Origin: Larix sibirica
Taxonomy: Eukaryota > Streptophyta > Pinopsida > Pinales > Pinaceae
Assembly: GCA_004151065.3 (NCBI GenBank)
Contig: NWUY0300132329.1
Coordinates: forward strand, 1 to 11,313
Length of the DNA stretch: 11,313 nt
Direction of reading: 5' to 3'
The translations under genes were made by a program, and so were the position numbers. Numbering within the stretch: position 1 is the first letter of the stretch; each line of letters begins with the position of its first letter. The notes under the pieces are model-generated. The model was given only the letters and a program-made list of their open reading frames with translations. It did no database searches and was not told the DNA's origin. Below are positions 1 through 8,850 of the stretch, piece after piece.

Positions 1-754
1 ATTTTGATTTCCAAAGGCTTTTCCACCACCACAACAAATCACCATTATGGCCCTCCACAACCAGCTTGGCGTACCCCAATTTTGGAGTGTATTTTCCATG
101 TGGGGTTTCCATCCAAATAAGCTCATCAGTTTTGTCGGAAATGCACACATGTGAGTGTCTGAGTGCATTTAGATATGTATTCCAAGACTTGTGAAGTTCT
201 TCGGCCAATCCTAAACTTGCAACACTTTTCTAGCCTTGGCTCCACAGAGTGGTAGTCGCTCTGTCCACTATATGATTGATATAAGTGATGTTTTGTTGTT
301 GAAGATGCTGGATAATAGGCCTTAGAAGTAGATGTTGATTTTGACAGACTGACCAAGGATCTTCCCTAATACGTACTTCAGAACCATTACCAATATTCCA
401 CACCAGAGTGTTTTCAATTAGATGGAAAGAGTTTAAAAGAGCCTTCCAGATGACCGACTTGATTCGGCAAGTCGTATTTGGCCCACGATTCCAATCTTTC
501 ACTAGATCAGGAGAGATATATTTGTAGATCACCACTTTTGTCCAAAGGCTGTTGGTTGTAATGAGCCTCCATCCCAATTTTGATGCAAGGGCTTTTGAGA
601 AAGAGAAGATGTTTTTAAGGTCCCGACCTCTGAGGATCTTTGGCTGAGCAATTTTATCCCATTTAACTCAAGGAGTTACTGAGATTTATTTTTTCCCAGA
701 CCATAGAAATTTTGAACAGATTCCTTTTACCTTTTCTAGGGTTCCTTTTGGGAT
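1..754 (-). pseudogene. ORF2 C-terminal region after the reverse transcriptase, incomplete
   Basis: This continues ORF2 beyond the thumb in the same frame down to 230. Stops occur at 755-757 (SLA-stop-IPKGTLEKVK, where related elements read SLAWIPKG) and near 671-690 (the second in place of a Trp before VKWDKIAQPK). The recognisable block LKNIFSFSKALASKLGWRL corresponds to the GLGLxNLxxxNxALLxKWxWR region of plant LINEs. A degraded RGRDLKN replaces the usual GGLGLKN. Near 205-230 the frame is lost. A shifted frame then continues with DKTDELIWMETPHGKYTPK and ends near LLWWWKSLWKSK at the window edge. This is the segment that normally leads into the zf-RVT zinc-binding domain, which is not in the window. 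Confidence 0.85.
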
Positions 755-2008
755 CTAGGCTAAAGACATCCAGTAAACTGGGATTGCTTCCATAACAGAT
801 TTTACTAAAACTAGTCTTCCCACTCTTGATAACCACTTGTGGCTCCAACAAGTAAGCATTTTTTCCAGTTTTGTAAGGAGCCAATTCCAGTCTTCTTTTC
901 TATAGTTGTTTGGTTTGAGCATAAACCCTAGGTATTTTATTTTCTCATCCAAGAATTTCAGCTCGAAAGGAAACGATACCGAGTATCTGTGGATTTCTGC
1001 ATCTTCCATGTTGAAGGTTGTTAAGGTTGATTTCTTGACATTGATTTGCATACCGATGGCTTGTGAAAATAACTCGAGTATTTCTCCAAGCTTCTCTGCG
1101 TCATCGATAGATCCATCACAAAATATTAACACATCGTCCAGAAAGAGCAAATGTGTTATTCGAAGCAAATCAAAGATTTGAATACTTGCAAAAGCTCCTC
1201 CTCTTTTAGCTTCAGCTAATGCTCTACTCAATCCTTTTGCTACTAGAAGGAACACTAGAGGAAACAGGGGGCATCCTTGTCGGAGGCCTCTTTCAGAGTG
1301 AAACAAAGGGGATGTTGCACCATTTATGAGGACCGCGAAAGAGACAGTAGTGATGCAGCTTATCACCCATTTAAAAAAGGGATAGTCAAACCCTAAGTGA
1401 GTCAAGAGGAGTCTCAAGAATAGCCAGCTGACCCTGTCAAAATCTTTTGAAAGGTCAATCTTCAGAATAGCCCCCTTTAGCTTCCTTGTTTTAATACTGT
1501 TGAGCCCTTCTTGAGTGACTCCGATTGCTTCATGTATTTTCCTATCCTAAAGGAACCCAAACTGTTCACCGGAGATGTTTTTTGAAAGGATCCATTTAAG
1601 CCTTTTTGCTATGATTTTTGCTATTACCTTGTAGGTAATGTTGTAAAGGGAGATAGGGCAAAAATCATCCATGGATTCGGGACAGTCAATCTTAGGAATG
1701 CGGGATATGAAGCTTGTGTTCACGGGGGGTGCATGAAGCCTCTCATTTTGGACTCTTCTATAACCATTCTTAGATCATATCCAATGGTGTCGAAGACATT
1801 CAAGAAAAATTCGATTGTCCACCCATTCGGGCCTGGACTTTTGCCTTTTTGGAAGCTTTGTAGAACTTCTTTCAATTCTTCCTCTCAGACTTCCTCCATG
1901 AGCTCCTTGTTGTCTTCATGCGTTACAAAAGCTGGAAAGAGTTGGGACAATCCTATTACTTCTGCAATAGAGACCCCCTCAGGCGCTTTGAATAGGTTCT
2001 TGAAATGA
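755..2008 (-). pseudogene. ORF2 reverse transcriptase domain
   Basis: This domain synthesises cDNA on the nicked target. Motifs in order are KGKSPGPNGW at 1819-1848 (the KSPGPDG motif with Asp to Asn), ISLYNITYKVIAKIIAKRLK, motif A KIDLSKDFDRVSW at 1424-1462 with its catalytic Asp, GLRQGCPL (motif B), and the catalytic FLDD at 1133-1144, where most LINEs have FADD. After it come INVKKST and KIKYLGFML of the thumb. A frameshift sits at a run of six G on the plus strand (1724-1729), separating the block that holds KSPGPNGW from the rest. A TGA at 1885-1887 and a TAG at 1547-1549 interrupt it. From 1546 down to the TAG at 755-757 there are 263 uninterrupted codons with both catalytic motifs, making this the least damaged part of the element. 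Confidence 0.93.
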
Positions 2009-2526
2009 TCATTGCCTAACTTGGCCAACTCCTCGAAGGAAGAGGCATTTTCATTGTTTTGGCCTTTTAAGCTCTAGATTGTGTTTTGAATTTTACTTCC
2101 TTTTGCGTAGGCCTGAAATTTTTTTGTATTCTCATCTCCGCTCTCTAGCCAGAATGCTTTGCTTTTGAGCCTCCAGACTTCTTCTTGTTCTTTTAGTAAT
2201 TTCCTTCTGCTTGCCTCAAGGTTCAGCAGCCTTTCCTTTGTTTCCTGTGAGTCAAAACACCCACCCTTAGAGTCTAGAATGGAGCTTATATCTTCTTCAA
2301 TATATCTTAGCATCTGTTCATCTTTAATCTTTTTCTTCTTTGCCCACTCTTCAACAACTCTTTTAACTTGAGAGAGGTTTTGGGAGAAGTGGATAGCTGC
2401 ATGACTCCCCTCATCCAGAGAGAAAGGGATCCAGGTAGATTTAATTAGCTGTAAACAATCCTCTTCTTTGAGCCAGGCCTCACAGAATTTAAAGGGGTTG
2501 GCTGCTTTGTTGTTCCCTCCCTTAAG
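2009..2526 (-). pseudogene. ORF2 linker between endonuclease and reverse transcriptase
   Basis: This segment joins the endonuclease to the reverse transcriptase and has no enzymatic role of its own. It is in the same frame as the second half of the endonuclease. It is rich in Lys, Glu, Arg and Leu, so helical or coiled-coil structure is likely, and ends in the run WRLKSKAFWLESGDENTKKF. That run matches the WxxKSRxxWLxxGDxNTxFFH signature that precedes the reverse transcriptase in plant LINEs. A TAG at 2074-2076 interrupts it directly after IQNTI. The frame then continues as SLKGQNNENASSFEELAKLG toward the first reverse transcriptase motif. The overlapping plus-strand open stretches at 2159-2371 and 2468-2740 are shadows. 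Confidence 0.85.
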
Positions 2527-3215
2527 TTACATAAAAATGCGGTGGTGGTCAGAATCCCCTCCAGCGTCCACCCACTGTTGCAAAAACAAGTTTGAGTCCA
2601 ATAATCTTTCTAGGACTAGGAAACGATCTAATCTCTTTGCAATTATGTGCTCTCCCACTCTTCTATTTGTTCAGGTGGGCTTTAACTTTGTCACATCAAT
2701 ATCCTGGAGGCCACCCTCTCAGAGCTTTTGTTTAAAATAGTCTGCCAGCAGATCCGCCCTTGCTCTTTGACCCCAAATTTCCTGAGTCCCCAAGGAAAAG
2801 TTTAGATCTCTGCCCATAATCAAATTTGGGTGCTTTAAGAAAGATTTCCCGAGGAGCAAGTCCCAAAAGGGAGTCCTCTCTTCATAAGTTCCATAGACAT
2901 TGAGCAAACAGTAGGATCGTTTAGTTCAGAGGAGAAGAATTCCAAACCAAGCCCAGACTAGAAACCCCAGGTGCCTAGGGATTTGATGGATTTTGGATTC
3001 CATCCAGTTGCCAAACCCCAATGCCCACTAGCATCTAGATTAAAGAATTCGAAATCTTTCAAAGTATTTTTGAGAAACAGAATGACTGCATCTGCACTGC
3101 CCATAGTCACCTGAAGTAGAATGATTTATGGCTGGTTTGTCATAACCAACCTTTTGAGTGCAAGTTTTTTGTGGGGACTTGCCAAACCCTTGCAGTTTAG
3201 GGAGAGAATCTTCAT
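2500..3215 (-). pseudogene. ORF2 APE-type endonuclease domain, broken
   Basis: This is the N-terminal exonuclease-endonuclease-phosphatase domain that makes the first-strand nick in L1 elements. Visible motifs in order are the N-terminal SLNCKGL (the Asn is a metal or substrate ligand in the family), NVYGTYEERTPFW, IMGRDLNFSL at about 2800-2814 for the GDxN motif, and GGDSDHHRI, with the catalytic SDH at 2545-2553. Two defects are clear. The family motif LQET reads LLQVT here, so the metal-binding Glu is Val (codon GTG at 3108-3110). There are also stops at codons 30 and 86 from the start. A frameshift lies between 2958 and 2907, where the frame carrying the first part runs out and the NVYG frame takes over. 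Further stops sit at 2719-2721, 2671-2673 (TGA at an expected Trp) and 2527-2529, the last just after SDHH. Confidence 0.88.
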
Positions 3216-3573
3216 GGGGGAACCCCTTTAGGGGCTTTCTTTGCTCAAGTGCCCCATGAATGGATTGTTTCCTACCGTCCAACTGCTCTTTTCGAGCTTT
3301 TTCCCGAGCCGCTGAGAAGTGCGAAGGCCTTCCTCTGCCTCTGGATTTTTCAAAGGGGATCCCATTTTTCCCTAGACCAAGAATGTTCCCATTGTTTTGC
3401 ACTTTCTCTGGGATATCCCGTGATCTGAGATGAAATCTGATGTTGGTTTCTTCTAAACCTAAACTAGATGAGGCCCCTGAGCCAGTGGAGGGGGGAATCT
3501 TTTGTTGCATGGGAGGGATCTGCAAGGGTTTCAAAAATTGTGCAGGGCTTGCACCTTGGTTTTCGATGTGCAA
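3040..3573 (-). pseudogene. ORF1 C-terminal basic tail overlapping the ORF2 start
   Basis: This is an open frame in the ORF1 (DUF4283) phase with a low-complexity Pro, Ser and Gln start (MHIENQGASPAQFLKPLQ) followed by a basic stretch around FEKSRGRGRPSHFSAAREKA. Such basic tails are common in plant LINE ORF1 proteins. From 3215 leftward it overlaps ORF2 in another frame, and its last 60 residues are only a shadow of the endonuclease. The true ORF1 end is therefore uncertain, and ORF1 and ORF2 may have overlapped in the active parent. Confidence 0.6.
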
Positions 3574-4031
3574 CGAACGATTGGAAGTCAGGGTGAGGGG
3601 GTCCGAGAGGGTAAGGACGGGTGGAGGGTCAAGTGAAATGGGGAGGGGAGAAGTTTTGTGTTCAAATCACTTTCCAAATTCGTCCAGTCATTTCTCAACT
3701 TGTTGATACCATTTGTTAGAGAAATAACAGAGGAGGGAAGTGCTGAGATCATACCTGGTGTTGCTTACAAATCCTGGCTTGTAGGTTGAAGGTCTTACTC
3801 AGTCCCATCGTGCTCAACTGGTCTAGCCAAGTTCGGGTTCCCTTCAATTGTAACCTGATGCCCTAGGGTTCTGTCATTCCTTTCTCCTCCCGCTTCGAGA
3901 GTCTCAGGAGGCTGAATTGCAGGAAGTGGAGGCGATGTCCTTTCAGGATTCTTCTGACCTCCAGAGTCTACTTCAATGATTTCTTCATACCATTTTTGGG
4001 GTTTGGCCGGGTTTCGAGTGAAAGGGAGGTT

Positions 4032-4071
4032 GCAATGCTCTGCAATATGGCCATATATGGAACCTATGACA
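4032..4071 (-). pseudogene. ORF1 CCHC zinc knuckle, damaged
   Basis: This is the remnant of a CX2CX3GHX4C zinc knuckle, which binds element RNA. On the minus strand the first half reads IPFRCHRFHI and the second half YGHIAEHCNLPF, but in different frames. The motif spans 40 bases where 42 are expected, so two bases are missing between the halves. The second Cys of the pattern reads Phe (TTC). Cys 1, the His and the last Cys are still present. The call rests on the pattern and on its position just after DUF4283, where plant LINEs carry it. Confidence 0.75.
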
Positions 4072-4239
4072 TCTGAAAGGGATTCCTTCATGTCCAGCTT
4101 TTGCTTTCTGATGAGTTGCCCCCAGACCAGTTGAAAATCTTGCTTGAGCCCCTCTGATGTTTATGGAGACAAGAATTCTTGCAACAGACATTGTCATGGT
4201 TGTCAGAAAGGACATGTCCGTGTCCAGGAATGCCCCCTA

Positions 4240-4560
4240 GGCATTCCCGACATCCCTGAAGGACTCCAGATTCCAGAATTCCATTGGCAGTCCTGGGAGC
4301 TTAACCCATACTAGCGCTACATCCATTCGCTTAGCATCCGCATCAAATAATGGTGTCCATTTCTTAAACGTCACCGGCGTTGAGTCGATACTCCAATACT
4401 TCTGCAAAATAAGATTTACATCCTCTTTGTTTTTGAATTTGTAGACAAACCACCCCTTTGATAGAGTCCTTGTCTCCGGGATATATTTTAGGGTTTCGAA
4501 CCAAGTATCGTTTGCCCAGGATTCCAATGTGTGGTGACTAAAATATCGTCTGCGTGCCTT
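4240..4560 (-). pseudogene. ORF1 DUF4283 domain
   Basis: DUF4283 is a putative nucleic-acid-binding fold common at the N-terminus of plant LINE ORF1 proteins. Readable landmarks are ESWANDTWFETLKYIPE, LSKGWFVYKFKNKEDVNLIL, the KKWTPLFDADAKRMD segment, and the hallmark ALVWVKLPGLPMEFWNLES near the end. The domain is uninterrupted here. The next codons read RDVGNA then TAG at 4237-4239, where related proteins have a Leu before Gly. The same frame then continues with FLDTDMSFLTTMTMSVARIL, so the stop is a point mutation and not the true end. Confidence 0.88.
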
Positions 4561-5348
4561 CCCTACCACTGTTATTTCTTCCATGTTCGTCGATTGAACC
4601 ACAGAGACATCTACGCTGCAGACCAGGCTCAAAATCCCCTTCGGATATTTAGCACATTTGTTCCTTCTCTTCTTCTGGTTGGAACCACCAGAATTGCTCA
4701 GGCTTCTGCTAGGGCTTGTTGCTTGCACCTTGCTTTGCTTACCACCCAAAGGGATTTCCACAGAAGGGTTTCCGCACAGATCGTTAGGGTTTAACAATGA
4801 AGCTATGAAACCATCAGGTCCCAGAGTCGAGTCGTCTTCCAGTGCATAGACATCATTTGGGAGGTCCTGTAATCCTCCACCAGTGAGTGGCCAGCCTGCT
4901 TCCAGCAATTCCGCAGAGCAGAAGGGTTTGAGTCTTCTAGGAAAGCTAGGGCAAGTTGGAACCCAAGGGTTTCTTCTATATGAACAATAGTGGCGCCCAC
5001 TGTGTTCACACTGTCTAAGCCTCCAGGGAGACCATCACCGAAAAGAGAAAACGACTGTCAACTGAGATGAGGTCCCAGGCCCCTGACCACCAACAACACC
5101 GTTGCGATTCCTGAGAACGGGTCAAAAATTCCATCTGGGGGAGAAAGAGTGTTTTCAAATCAGTCTGCCATTTCTACCGAAAGCGAGGTTGGGGCTCCAA
5201 CTATTACACTGTGGTCGTATTTGTCGTTGTTGCCTTTTTGATCAGGGATATACTTAACTAGTTGTCTTCCCCAGTTGTTGACAAAGATAGACTCGCCTTC
5301 AAACGGGTCGTCTGAATGGTCAACAAGCTCGATATCATCCGACTCCAT

Positions 5349-5470
5349 AGTGGAGGACGACAGCTATCCGAAAAAAGGGAAGATGTTGTGCACTCTTAGC
5401 GCTGCAGCTATAGCCCCGAACATGTGACCTTTGAACCTTCGCACAGCAGAGCTCTTGATCTCCTCACTTA
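5349..5470 (-). other. Probable LINE 5' leader
   Basis: This is a moderately GC-rich segment directly upstream of the proposed ORF1 ATG. It is unlike the AT-rich DNA that begins near 5470. It has no long open frame. I infer it to be the element's 5' untranslated leader and internal promoter region. The exact 5' end cannot be set, because the matching target-site duplication at the other end is outside the window. Confidence 0.45.
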
Positions 5471-6290
5471 AATGTTAACTATCTTACAAGTACTTATTGA
5501 AACAAAGTTTTTGTATACTTTGTAATAATGTTTTTTAAATGTTTTTAAATCTGAAATGAAAATAATGTTTACCTCTAAAACAATCAATCTGATTAGGAGT
5601 TTGAATGGTAAGACAATCTGTATTGGCTGGGAGAAGAAAATGGGTACGTCTTCCTTATGTCCATTACATATTTTTCGACGTTGGTTTGCACAATCGTTTT
5701 TTGTCACCACATGGAGCGCGCTGTGTAACATGCACTGAGTGTAGGGAATCAACGCCAAAGATGCACTCAAGGCCACTCCATGATGCAACAACATATAGGT
5801 AGTTGGCAAGGCATCTTTTCAAATATGCCAACATTCCCATGCATAGGGAATAAAAAACATACCAACATCTAGATGTCGACGTGGCAGATTCATAACACAT
5901 ATGGTAACAGAGTAGAGCGTAGGGCACGCAGAAAGTAGGAAAACAATGAAACTAATGTATCAGATGGGAAAGAAAAAAATTAAGTGGCCGGGTTCGATAC
6001 TGTGTGAGCTTGTATAAATATTTGTATAAAATGACCCGTCTCCTTTTACAAAAAAAACTTTTGTGTATATGAGTTATCGGAACTGTTTTTCTACACACAG
6101 AAATAAAACATAATAAAGAAAAGCAAATGCCAGAGAGGTGTTGATGTCATGCAATGGAGGAAGGGAATGAATTCAAGTCTCGCTTCATATTGTTAAATGA
6201 ATTCGAGTGAGTCTCCCCACTCTCTCGGTTTTCAAATTGAAATTGATCAGCAGGGCATTCACACAGACTTGGCCAAGGTCCAAGCACTTG
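5471..6290. other. Non-coding stretch, no gene recognised
   Basis: I see no gene here. Short open frames occur on both strands around 5556-5927, but they overlap one another, start without supporting context and show no known motif. The DNA is AT-rich, with a more balanced patch at 5700-5930. Confidence 0.6.
5984..6030 (+). promoter_or_regulatory. Isolated tRNA-like B-box motif followed by TATA-like sites
   Basis: The run GGTTCGATAC at 5991-6000 matches the RNA polymerase III B-box consensus GGTTCGANNC used by tRNA genes and tRNA-derived SINEs. TATAAATA (6013-6020) and TATAAA (6025-6030) follow. No convincing A-box and no tRNA cloverleaf surround it, so it is either a 5'-truncated SINE remnant or chance. 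Confidence 0.25.
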
Positions 6291-6297
6291 CCAACTA

Positions 6298-6571
6298 GCT
6301 AGCCCCTTTACAACAGTCGAATTGAAGAGTTTTCTTTGCGGCATCAACTTTGACAAGCAGTTCATATTTCATTGTTCCCATATCACCCAACCTCTCCATC
6401 ATATTTCCAACTAGACCACTATCACTTGGTGCAAACATACATTCGAGAGCGTTCAAAAATTGAAAGACGCCTTATGTGTTGCCTTGGTTCTGCACATTCC
6501 AAACTTACAACATTGTTTTGAGATTGAGACGAATGCTCCACTATGAAATTGATTGGGCTACAGAGTGACAT
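6298..6571 (-). other. Short overlapping open stretches of unknown origin
   Basis: Two minus-strand frames are open here. One runs from an ATG at 6571 to a TGA at 6422-6424 (49 residues, beginning MSLCSPINFIVEHSSQ and containing QHIRRLSIFERSR). The other is open from 6471 to a TAG at 6295-6297 (58 codons, containing GLVGNMMERLGDMGTMKYEL). The composition of both looks more protein-like than the neighbouring DNA. A single frameshift could join them as a decayed exon. I do not recognise a family, and chance openness over this length is entirely possible. Confidence 0.2.
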
Positions 6572-6758
6572 AGAGATATATGTTTGAAGTGGGTACGTAT
6601 AAATTCTGATTAAATTTATAGTTATTTAGATGTGCCATTTGATCGCTAATATATACTTATTCATTAATCAATGATATAATGCCCCATCCAAATCATTTAG
6701 ATTTATAAATATCTTGTTTATCGATAATTTCAATAAATCTCTATTGAATTTATTATTT

Positions 6759-6780
6759 AAAATAAAATAAAATAAAAAAC
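6759..6780 (+). repeat. AAAAT microsatellite
   Basis: A short run of about four AAAAT-type units, ending in AAAAAAC, sits directly before a two-copy direct repeat. It is simple sequence with no inferred function. Confidence 0.7.
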
Positions 6781-6849
6781 AATAATCTCTACTGAAGAGT
6801 CTCTACCTAGTACTCAATAATCTCTACTGAACACTCTCTACTGAATTTG
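6780..6849 (+). repeat. Two-copy 35-bp direct repeat with CTCTACTGAA motif
   Basis: Units at 6780-6814 and 6815-6849 share an exact 17-base start (CAATAATCTCTACTGAA) and then diverge. CTCTACTGAA occurs a third time inside the second unit, and the related CTCTATTGAA lies near 6740. The partial divergence suggests an old duplication. Confidence 0.75.
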
Positions 6850-7080
6850 TTAACTAAAATTAAAAAAAAACAAATCCAACTTTATACTAATTGAATAATT
6901 TCGAAGAACCGCCAAAGTAATTAGTCACGTATAGCAAACCAATTTAAGTGAAAGGTATATTCTTGGAAAGAAAATCCTAACCAAACTCATGTGAGGAGAA
7001 AGGCAAGCCCAAAGACTACAGTTAGCTATTAGAAATAGACAAGGCAAGAAACCCATTCTTCGTGTGAAATTGGGTAGACG

Positions 7081-7172
7081 GTGTTCATTTTAATAGCAAA
7101 TGTTTTAAGTATTAATTGTAAGTACAGTGTTCATTTTAATAGCAAATGTTTAAAGTATTAATTGTAAGTACA
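7081..7172 (+). repeat. Two-copy 46-bp tandem duplication, nearly identical
   Basis: Units at 7081-7126 and 7127-7172 begin GTGTTCATTTTAATAGCAAA and end TAAGTACA. They differ at one position (TGTTTTAAG versus TGTTTAAAG). The near identity points to a recent duplication. It lies in non-coding DNA, and no gene is affected. Confidence 0.95.
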
Positions 7173-8640
7173 TTCTTTCAGCCCAAAAACAAAGATTGAG
7201 ATGCTATAGAAATGCACTTGGCTTTAGAAGTGGACTGATGCACTGTACAAAATTCCTGCGCATGGAAGAACGCAAAGGACAAAGAATTGTTCAATAGCGT
7301 CTAAGAAGGTAGAAGCTAAGGGAAAATCGATATTCCATCATGACCAAGGTTATGCATAGAATCCATTGTAGCTCTTGTACTTGTTCTTCATGTTTTTTGT
7401 TACCGACCAATAACTAGCTAGGAGTAATTGTGTTATTATGTATATACTAAATAACCTTCAGATAGAGAGTAGACCCAAAGTAACTTATCACTAATTGAGA
7501 GATCGATCTTGAGGATTACCGAAAGAAGTTTGAGCGTAAATGGAACTTCCATCGGGATCTTGCTAATGACCTGTAGCAAAAGAATACTAACTCTCATTAT
7601 GGAGCTTAGATCAGTCCCAAGGCAATAGAGAGTCACTCAACGTGGTGAAAAATCCAACTAACACCGACTTGTGAATGCTTTGGAATATGTTGAAGCACAC
7701 TGAAGTAGAAGGGAACTCACTTCCATGATACAAAGTGAATGATGATGGACAAATTGTTGAAGAATGGAAGGAGCATCCCATGGCCATGACAAGTGGAACC
7801 ATGTTGTGGTGGTTGTGTTAAGCACAAGTGGTCATGGTCGTGGCTTCATGGAAAGGCATGCATGAGAGTACTTTATTGTGCCTTGATATGAGGCCAAATA
7901 AGGCCTTATACTTATTCATTGGCTTGAACAACACTTTTGCTTGAAACTTTTGGTTAAAATATATTGTAACTCGTGTAGGAAAAATCAAATTCGCTTGAAG
8001 TGATTCCAAGAGTCTCTGCTACAAGGCATGGACTAAAAAGACTCAAATTATAATTTACAAGTGGAGTAATATTTCGTGTCGAATATAATAAAGAGAACAA
8101 ATTCATAGAAGTAAGTTTCCTTGGCTAAAGAACTGGGCTCTTTAGGATGATAGAGAACAAAATTATCCATATAGAAGCCTATAACTAAAAGTTATAAATC
8201 TATTATGATGAGACCCTTTGGTCAATAATGCATAGGTTAAGTTGAATAGATTCATTGAAAGGGTACTAACGTGTTAATAGTGCATTGATTAACTTGAATA
8301 GAATGAAGGACTAATATCAACTACTGAGGATATCATTGAGTTGATAGAGCTTGGAAGAATGGTATAAACCGTAAGATAAATTCGGTTCCAAGAATTAAAT
8401 GCTAAGGCCCATTTCTAGGTATGACGAAAGCTATTAATTATACTAGAGAAAAGAGAAGAAAAGATTACAAGCCTTCAAAGTTTCAACAATTTATTATCTA
8501 TGAGGAAGTATTCACCACATTTATTAAATCCAAACATGGAAATAAAAATCAAGGATATACTATGGGTTCAAGATAACAATTGCTTAACATCGAACCACCC
8601 AAATACAAATGAAAGAAACTTATTGGTCACCTTATATATC
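7173..8640. other. Non-coding stretch, no gene recognised
   Basis: I see no gene here. The minus-strand open frames at 7436-7636, 7611-7802 and 7818-8009 overlap or abut, lack upstream context and carry no motif I know. A degenerate direct repeat lies at 8228-8301: two 22-base copies 52 bases apart, both ending TTGAATAG. The rest is AT-rich unique sequence. Confidence 0.6.
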
Positions 8641-8650
8641 TATCCCTAAT

Positions 8651-8756
8651 AATGCAATGATAACTATTCCCCTCCTAAATAGGCTGTGGATGGGATTGTA
8701 AATGCAGTGATAACTAAATTCCACCAATCAGATAGGCATATGCTTTGGATGTAATA
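8651..8756 (+). repeat. Degenerate two-copy direct repeat of about 50 bp
   Basis: The copies start at 8651 (AATGCAATGATAACTA) and 8701 (AATGCAGTGATAACTA), with 15 of the first 16 bases identical. ATAGGC and a GGATG-rich end recur in both at similar spacing. The middle has diverged. This looks like an old tandem duplication, possibly within an unrecognised small transposon. Confidence 0.55.
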
Positions 8757-8850
8757 ATACAAATAACATGTACCTTAGGCATGTATATAGCCAACAATGC
8801 CTTGAAAACCATGTTCACAAGTTCCCAATAAACTATTTAATTTAAGGTTA

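Larger units (their letters stand above)
1..3215 (-). pseudogene. LINE ORF2 pseudogene (endonuclease-reverse transcriptase)
   Basis: ORF2 of the LINE encodes the endonuclease that nicks target DNA and the reverse transcriptase that copies the element RNA. I place its start at the ATG at 3215-3213, because the peptide that follows begins MKILSLNCKGLASP, the typical first residues of plant L1 endonucleases. Four reading-frame blocks follow: 3215 to about 2920, 2907 to about 1729, about 1723 to 230, and about 230 to 1. Stops inside the blocks lie at 3126-3128, 2958-2960, 2719-2721, 2671-2673, 2527-2529, 2074-2076, 1885-1887, 1547-1549 and 755-757, with two more near 665-690. Within blocks the protein is continuous through the stops, so decay is mainly by point mutation with few indels. 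The window ends before the usual C-terminal zinc-binding (zf-RVT) region. Confidence 0.92.
3580..5348 (-). pseudogene. LINE ORF1 pseudogene (gag-like nucleic-acid-binding protein)
   Basis: ORF1 of plant L1 elements makes an RNA-binding protein that packages element RNA. The likely start is the ATG at 5348-5346, followed by an acidic segment (MESDDIELVDHSDDPFEGES) open to a stop at 5160. The same frame reopens at 5009-4803 and then shifts to the frame that carries the DUF4283 core (4908-4237). A TAG at 4237-4239 breaks that frame, which reopens to about 4152 and then alternates with a neighbouring frame through the zinc knuckle to 3795. The C-terminal part resumes in the DUF4283 frame at 3573. 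I count at least four frameshifts. The acidic N-terminus is not a domain I recognise and could partly be misread leader. Confidence 0.8.
1..5470 (-). mobile_element. Decayed plant L1-type LINE retrotransposon, 3' end outside window
   Basis: This is a non-LTR retrotransposon that would copy itself by target-primed reverse transcription. Read on the minus strand, the order is leader, ORF1 (DUF4283 plus zinc knuckle), ORF2 (APE endonuclease, linker, reverse transcriptase, C-terminal region), which is the standard layout of plant L1 elements. All modules are recognisable from short motifs: WVKLPGLP in ORF1, NVYG, GRDLN and SDHH in the endonuclease, KSPGPNGW, KIDLSKDFDRVSW and FLDD in the reverse transcriptase. 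The reading frame is broken by at least eight stops and several small indels, so the copy cannot be autonomous. The 3' tail and the left target-site duplication lie beyond base 1. The right boundary near 5470 is estimated from where coding and leader-like sequence gives way to AT-rich DNA, and could be off by 100 bases or more. Confidence 0.93.

Noticed and set aside
906-2740. Plus-strand open frames across the LINE (906-1181, 1733-2008, 2159-2371, 2468-2740)
   Set aside because: They are antisense to clear reverse transcriptase and endonuclease sequence and show no motif.
4531-4849. Plus-strand frames at 4531-4794 and 4658-4849
   Set aside because: They are antisense to ORF1 just before and within its DUF4283 part and have no recognisable domain.
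5556-5927. Several short frames on both strands, one with CVTCTEC
   Set aside because: They overlap in both directions, and the Cys pair is not part of a complete zinc finger. Chance openness is the simpler reading.
7436-8009. Three minus-strand frames of about 63-66 codons
   Set aside because: They have no motif, no splice context and ordinary AT-rich codon content.
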